DNA of 64,000 nucleotides. Origin: an uncultured Clostridia bacterium (GTDB taxonomy: Bacteria; Bacillota; Clostridia; Christensenellales; Borkfalkiaceae). The translations under genes were made by a program, and so were the position numbers. A model generated the notes under the pieces. That model was not told the DNA's origin and made no database searches. It saw only the letters and a list, made by a program, of their open reading frames with translations. Below are positions 60,778 to 64,000 of this stretch, one piece after another; the stretch's first letter is position 1, and every line of letters starts with the position of its first letter. The DNA lies in assembly GCA_947627575.1 (NCBI GenBank), contig CANQWN010000004.1, forward strand, positions 1 through 64,000. Reading direction: 5' to 3'.

Positions 60778-61521
60778 ATGCAAAACGAGTTAAGCGAAGA
60801 GGATAAAATTTCGTATCAGCAATTCAAAAGAAAGATGCACGTTCAGGCGGCGCACGCGCAGGTTAAAAAGTTGGAATATACCTTTATAGACGCCGCGGCG
60901 GAAAAGGGCGGTTTGCGCCGCGCCTGCCAGGATTGCGAAAGGTTGGGTTTGGGCGGCGTGTGCGTTTTGCCCTGCTTTGTAAAGCCGTGCGTGCGCTTTC
61001 TCGGCGCCGACCCCAAAACTTCCATAGTGGCGTGCGTGTCTTATCCTTACGGCGCGGATACAACCGATATAAAGTGCAAGGCGGTAAAGCGCGCCTTGAA
61101 GGACGGCGCGGACGAGGCGGAAGTTTCCGCCCCGCTTGCATATATAAAGGACGGCAATTGGGGATACGTCCGCAGGGAATTTAAAAAACTTAAAAAAGCC
61201 GTAAAGGGCAGGGCGCTGCGTATAAGCGTGGATATCCCTATGCTCACCAAGGACGAGCTTTCAAAATTTTGTTCCACCGCCGCCGAATGTGAAGTGGATT
61301 CCGTCAAAGCCTTTTCCCTTAACGAGGGCGGCGTTGATTTCGGCGCAATCGAAAAGATAAAGTCCGCCGTGGGCGATAAATGCGGCGTAAAGGCGGAGGG
61401 TGTTGCAAGCATAGCGGATTTAAACCTCGCCGTGGATATGGGCGCGGACGTGGCGGGCAGTAAAAACGCCGCCGATATAGCGGGCGCAATCTTGTTTGCC
61501 GCCTCTGCGGAAAAGCAGTAA
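60778..61521 (+). CDS. DeoC-like aldolase, divergent
   Basis: A 247-residue TIM-barrel protein related to deoxyribose-phosphate aldolase, which splits deoxyribose-5-phosphate to acetaldehyde and GAP. The Schiff-base Lys is in DSVKAFS (family IKTSTG) and the second Lys in CGVKAEGVAS (family VKASGGIR). The region before, EAEVSAPLAYIKDGN, replaces the family's acid-rich ..D.VIN.G.. segment with changes at the key Asp. The two lysines remain, but other substrate residues differ, so activity is uncertain. The ATG has GGGTG upstream. No deo operon partners are present. Confidence 0.75.
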   Translation: MQNELSEEDKISYQQFKRKMHVQAAHAQVKKLEYTFIDAAAEKGGLRRACQDCERLGLGGVCVLPCFVKPCVRFLGADPKTSIVACVSYPYGADTTDIKCKAVKRALKDGADEAEVSAPLAYIKDGNWGYVRREFKKLKKAVKGRALRISVDIPMLTKDELSKFCSTAAECEVDSVKAFSLNEGGVDFGAIEKIKSAVGDKCGVKAEGVASIADLNLAVDMGADVAGSKNAADIAGAILFAASAEKQ

Positions 61522-61551
61522 AATATTTTCCCGCCCGTTTTTTGCAAACAA

Positions 61552-61586
61552 AAAGCCGCTTGCGCGTAAACCGTGCAAGCGGCTTT
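61552..61586 (+). terminator. Terminator of the DeoC-like gene
   Basis: Perfect 12-bp stem AAAGCCGCTTGC/GCAAGCGGCTTT (61552-61563, 61575-61586). Confidence 0.75.
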
Positions 61587-61766
61587 AAAAATCTTATCAG
61601 CCTTCCCTACGCCAAGTGCAAATGAATTCAAGTGAATTCGCTTACATAAGCGCAAGTGAGAATGATACGAACAGAGAAACGGAAAAGCGCACAGGCGGAA
61701 ATATCCGAAGATTGCGCAAAAGGGCGGTACGCGTTTACGGGGAAATTTTCAAATAGGGGAAGAAGA

Positions 61767-61802
61767 AAAGCGGCGGAAACGTAAAAACGTTTCCGCCGCT
61801 TT
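61767..61802 (-). terminator. Terminator of the helicase gene
   Basis: Perfect 16-bp stem (61767-61782, 61787-61802) around AAAA, with an A/G-rich left flank that becomes T-rich on the minus strand. Confidence 0.8.
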
Positions 61803-61828
61803 TTGAAACATATATCGATATTTTGGGG

Positions 61829-63043
61829 CTATCTTACCAAAATAAGTTTGTCTTTCGCGCGCGTTATCGCCGTGTAAAGCCACTTGTTTTTGTCCTCTTT
61901 AAAGGCGTAACTTTCGTCAAACACAAGCGTTTTACCAAACTCGCTTCCCTGCGCCTTATGGCAGGAAATGCAGTAGCCGTATTCAAATCTGTTCAGCTGA
62001 AACGCGCCCACGGGGCGGTCGTTTTCGTCGGATTTCGCAAAGTAATCCCCGTGTTTGTAAAAATAATTTCCCGCCGTGAATATGCCCGTGTCAAACGGCA
62101 ATGCGTCGGGGCAGAAGCCGTCCGCAAAGTCCGCTTTAAAGCGTATAAAACCTATCCCGCGCTCCTTATCGTAAAAGGGGTCGTAAGCGACGCCGATAAG
62201 CCCGTTCACAAGGTTAAATTTGCCCTCGCCGTCCACGTACTGTTCCCAATTGTTCATCGTGCAGATAAGTTTATCGCCGTCCTCCGGCAGGGGTCCGCGA
62301 CCGTCCGCCGCGCGTATTTCGCCGTTTATTTCAACCCTCGTCCTGTTTATGCCGCATATTATCTGGTCCGCCCACCGCAGATATTTTATCCGCCTTTCGC
62401 CCGTGAAAGCCCTCTTTGTTATCACGGCGGCGCTGTTGCCGTAGTTGCCGTAGGGCAAAGGTTCGCCCTTTCGCGCCATTTCCGAAAGTTTGATAATGGG
62501 GTTATCCAGCTGTTGCCGCACTATGCTTTTCAGCGTATAATCGGGCTTTTTCAAAAACCCGTTCAGCCCTTCCACGGGCGGCAGTTGCGCGTTGTCGCCG
62601 CATATCAAAATTTTCACGCCGAATTGCGCAAGGTCGCACAGCGTTTCGTCCGATACCATAGAGGCTTCGTCCAAAACGATAAGCCGTATGCCCTTGTCTA
62701 TCTTGTCCCTGCGCCTGAAAATAAGTTTTTCCACTGTCACCGTTTTGCCGTTGATAACAATTTCGCGTTCTTCGGTTTCGGATTGATAGATAAGTTTGTG
62801 CAGGGTACAGGCGGGTATGCCCGCGCGGATAAGCACGGTTGCGGCTTTACCCGTCGGGGTTACAAACGCCGCCTCTTCGTCGGGGACAAGCCCCAAAGTT
62901 TTTGTAACCGTATGTTTAAGCAGTGTTGTTTTGCCCGTCCCGGCATATCCCGCAAGTACAAAATACTGCGAGGGGGAACGTTCAAACCATTGCTTTATAA
63001 GTTCGTCCGCCGCAAGCTGGTCGGCAGTGAAAGCGCTGTGCAT
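61829..63043 (-). CDS. RecD2/Dda-like helicase (short form)
   Basis: A 404-residue SF1B-type helicase. Walker A GYAGTGKTTLL, Walker B VLDEASMVS, motif III GDNAQLPPV, the UvrD_C_2 end CISCHKAQGSEF and TAITRAKDKLIL. It is far shorter than RecD2 (about 700) and lacks its N-terminal domain, resembling phage Dda and small bacterial relatives. Start ATG 63043 is six bases after a TATAAT box, with no ribosome site: a leaderless mRNA is predicted. It could act in repair or fork restart, or be a prophage relic; no phage genes are near. Confidence 0.9.
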   Translation of the reverse strand: MHSAFTADQLAADELIKQWFERSPSQYFVLAGYAGTGKTTLLKHTVTKTLGLVPDEEAAFVTPTGKAATVLIRAGIPACTLHKLIYQSETEEREIVINGKTVTVEKLIFRRRDKIDKGIRLIVLDEASMVSDETLCDLAQFGVKILICGDNAQLPPVEGLNGFLKKPDYTLKSIVRQQLDNPIIKLSEMARKGEPLPYGNYGNSAAVITKRAFTGERRIKYLRWADQIICGINRTRVEINGEIRAADGRGPLPEDGDKLICTMNNWEQYVDGEGKFNLVNGLIGVAYDPFYDKERGIGFIRFKADFADGFCPDALPFDTGIFTAGNYFYKHGDYFAKSDENDRPVGAFQLNRFEYGYCISCHKAQGSEFGKTLVFDESYAFKEDKNKWLYTAITRAKDKLILVR

Positions 63044-63049
63044 ATCCCG

Positions 63050-63079
63050 ATTATACTTCAAAAACAAACGTTTTGACAA
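63050..63079 (-). promoter_or_regulatory. Helicase promoter, leaderless
   Basis: On the minus strand: TTGTCA (63079-63074), 18 bases, TATAAT (63055-63050). The ATG is at 63043. Confidence 0.75.
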
Positions 63080-63125
63080 GTAAATTTAAACCCAAATAAA
63101 ATTGAGATAATTTTTATGGCAAGTA

Positions 63126-63154
63126 TTGACAGTGATTGCCTTTTGGGATATAAT
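63126..63154 (+). promoter_or_regulatory. pgi promoter
   Basis: TTGACA (63126-63131), 17 bases, TATAAT (63149-63154). Perfect consensus. Leader of about 43 bases with GGAGGAG. Confidence 0.9.
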
Positions 63155-63203
63155 GATAAGGTAGAAAATTTGCTTTAAGCAAAAATAAATCCGGAGGAGA
63201 ATA

Positions 63204-64000
63204 ATGGGATATAAAACCAAAGAGTGGCGCAATTCCATGCGCGTCACCGTAGACTACAACTATATGATGGCAAAGTCGCTGGGCGAAAAGGGTATATCCG
63301 ATTCGCAACTGCGCGCAGTTAAGGATGAAGCCGAAAAGGCTTTCGGTTACGTTGCCGCAAACCGCGGGCGCGACGATTTGTATATGGGCTGGACGGAACT
63401 GCCTTATAACCAGACGGAAATAGTGGACGACATTATCAAAACCGCCAAAGCCGTAAGGAAAAAGTTTAAGTACTTCGTCGTTTTGGGCATAGGCGGCAGC
63501 GCGTTAGGTCCCATAATGGCTTTCAACGCGTTAAAACATCTTCACTATAACGAACTTTCGCAAAAACTTCGCGGCGGCCCCAAATTTTATGTAGAGGACA
63601 ACGTAGACCCCGTAAGAATGGCTGCGTTGCTTGACGTTATCGAACCCGAAAAGACGTGCTTTAACGTAATTTCCAAATCCGGCGCCACTTCCGAAACGAT
63701 GACGCAGTATCTCATCATTTCCGATATACTTAAAAACAAGGGCGTGGACCTCACCGAAAACCTTATATTCACAACCGACGCTTCCCGCGGGAACCTTATA
63801 AAGATAGATAAATCGCTGGGCGGCAAAATCAAGAAATACGTCCTTCCCGACGGCGTAGGCGGAAGATTTTCCGAACTTTGCCCCGTGGGCTTGCTTCCCG
63901 CGGCGGTGTTGGGCATAGACATAAAGGGTCTGCTTGCGGGCGCGGCGTATATGGACGGGCTTTGCTCTAAACCCTCTATTTCCAAAAACCCTGCTTTGGC
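63204..64000 (+). CDS. pgi: Glucose-6-phosphate isomerase, 5' part
   Basis: The first 265 codons of phosphoglucose isomerase, cut by the window end. VVLGIGGSALGP (sugar-phosphate-binding loop) and NVISKSGATSETMTQYL (the PGI signature region) are present, followed by TTDASRGNL and DGVGGRFSEL. The start ATG follows GGAGGAG by six bases. Confidence 0.96.
   Translation, partial: MGYKTKEWRNSMRVTVDYNYMMAKSLGEKGISDSQLRAVKDEAEKAFGYVAANRGRDDLYMGWTELPYNQTEIVDDIIKTAKAVRKKFKYFVVLGIGGSALGPIMAFNALKHLHYNELSQKLRGGPKFYVEDNVDPVRMAALLDVIEPEKTCFNVISKSGATSETMTQYLIISDILKNKGVDLTENLIFTTDASRGNLIKIDKSLGGKIKKYVLPDGVGGRFSELCPVGLLPAAVLGIDIKGLLAGAAYMDGLCSKPSISKNPAL

Larger units (their letters stand above)
61522..61828. 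other. Gene-free interval with two terminators
   Basis: A 307-base gap. It starts with the DeoC-like gene's terminator (61552-61586) and ends with the helicase terminator (61767-61802). Between them (61587-61766) I see no open frame, promoter or known RNA. GAATTC-AAGT-GAATTC near 61624 is a short inverted repeat. The A/G-rich stretch after it has no known fold. Confidence 0.6.

Noticed and set aside
61829-63043. Helicase as evidence of a prophage
   Set aside because: No integrase, capsid, terminase, lysis or attachment-site signs nearby; flanked by housekeeping genes.

Overview
The window looks like chromosomal DNA of a Bacillota (Firmicutes) organism, most likely an uncultured gut-type member of the Clostridia. 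This rests on the gene set: single-chain GlyRS, formate-THF ligase, Fur, SecG, RsfS/YqeK, DUF1540, DUF1934 and ABC-F, and a SAM-I-clan riboswitch. Promoters repeatedly show TTGACA-17-TATAAT, ribosome sites are of the GGAGG/GAGGTG type, and base composition is moderate. Finer taxonomy is inference only. Both window edges cut features: a CRISPR array on the left and pgi on the right.

Layout. 1-1.4 kb: 3' part of a type II-like CRISPR array (20 repeats), no cas genes in view. 1.5-6 kb (minus): phosphoglucomutase, a membrane protein, YfcE, RdgB, TrmL. 6-11.6 kb: Na/Pi cotransporter with a Fur-family regulator, a membrane protein, a cardiolipin synthase. 11.8-16.7 kb: a giant BspA-like leucine-rich-repeat lipoprotein gene interrupted at a G10 tract. 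16.8-18.9 kb: a DpnI-type cassette (dpnC, dpnD) sitting between a 3'-truncated HTH-Dam methylase and the last part of a second methylase. 19-32 kb: DUF2798-like protein, tRNA-Ser, comF, metK with a riboswitch, radical SAM, ABC-F, glyQS, fhs, glnS. 32-41 kb: rplI, DUF2207, Nudix, UDP-sugar pyrophosphorylase, a protease/pseudoprotease lipoprotein pair, metY-metA. 41-46 kb: smpB, secG, DMT exporter, gpmI, tpiA. 46-48.6 kb: glycosyltransferase-PlsY pair behind an elaborate regulatory region with a G8 tract inside a promoter. 48.7-51.8 kb: XRE regulator with three operators facing a four-repeat lipoprotein. 51.8-64 kb: pgk, tyrA, DUF1934, metallo-beta-lactamase fold protein, a catalytically dead Rho-like protein, obgE, yhbY, nadD-yqeK fusion, rsfS, a DeoC-like protein, a RecD-like helicase and pgi.

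How the genes fit together. Five glycolysis/sugar-phosphate genes (pgcA, pgk, gpmI, tpiA, pgi) are scattered as separate units. SAM and methionine supply is represented by metK (riboswitch) and metY-metA. Ribosome/RNA quality functions cluster at 55-60.5 kb. Surface variation is a theme: two homopolymer G tracts, one in a coding region and one in a promoter spacer, sit in genes for the cell surface or membrane lipids. Two large lipoproteins are built from repeats. At least four genes, and perhaps seven, have a start codon at or within a few bases of the predicted transcription start, which suggests leaderless mRNAs.

The most notable candidates are the DpnI cassette inside the wreck of a Dam-type locus, the pseudo-Rho next to obgE, the protease/pseudoprotease pair, and the two G-tract switches. 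All calls come from reading the sequence; no database search was possible.
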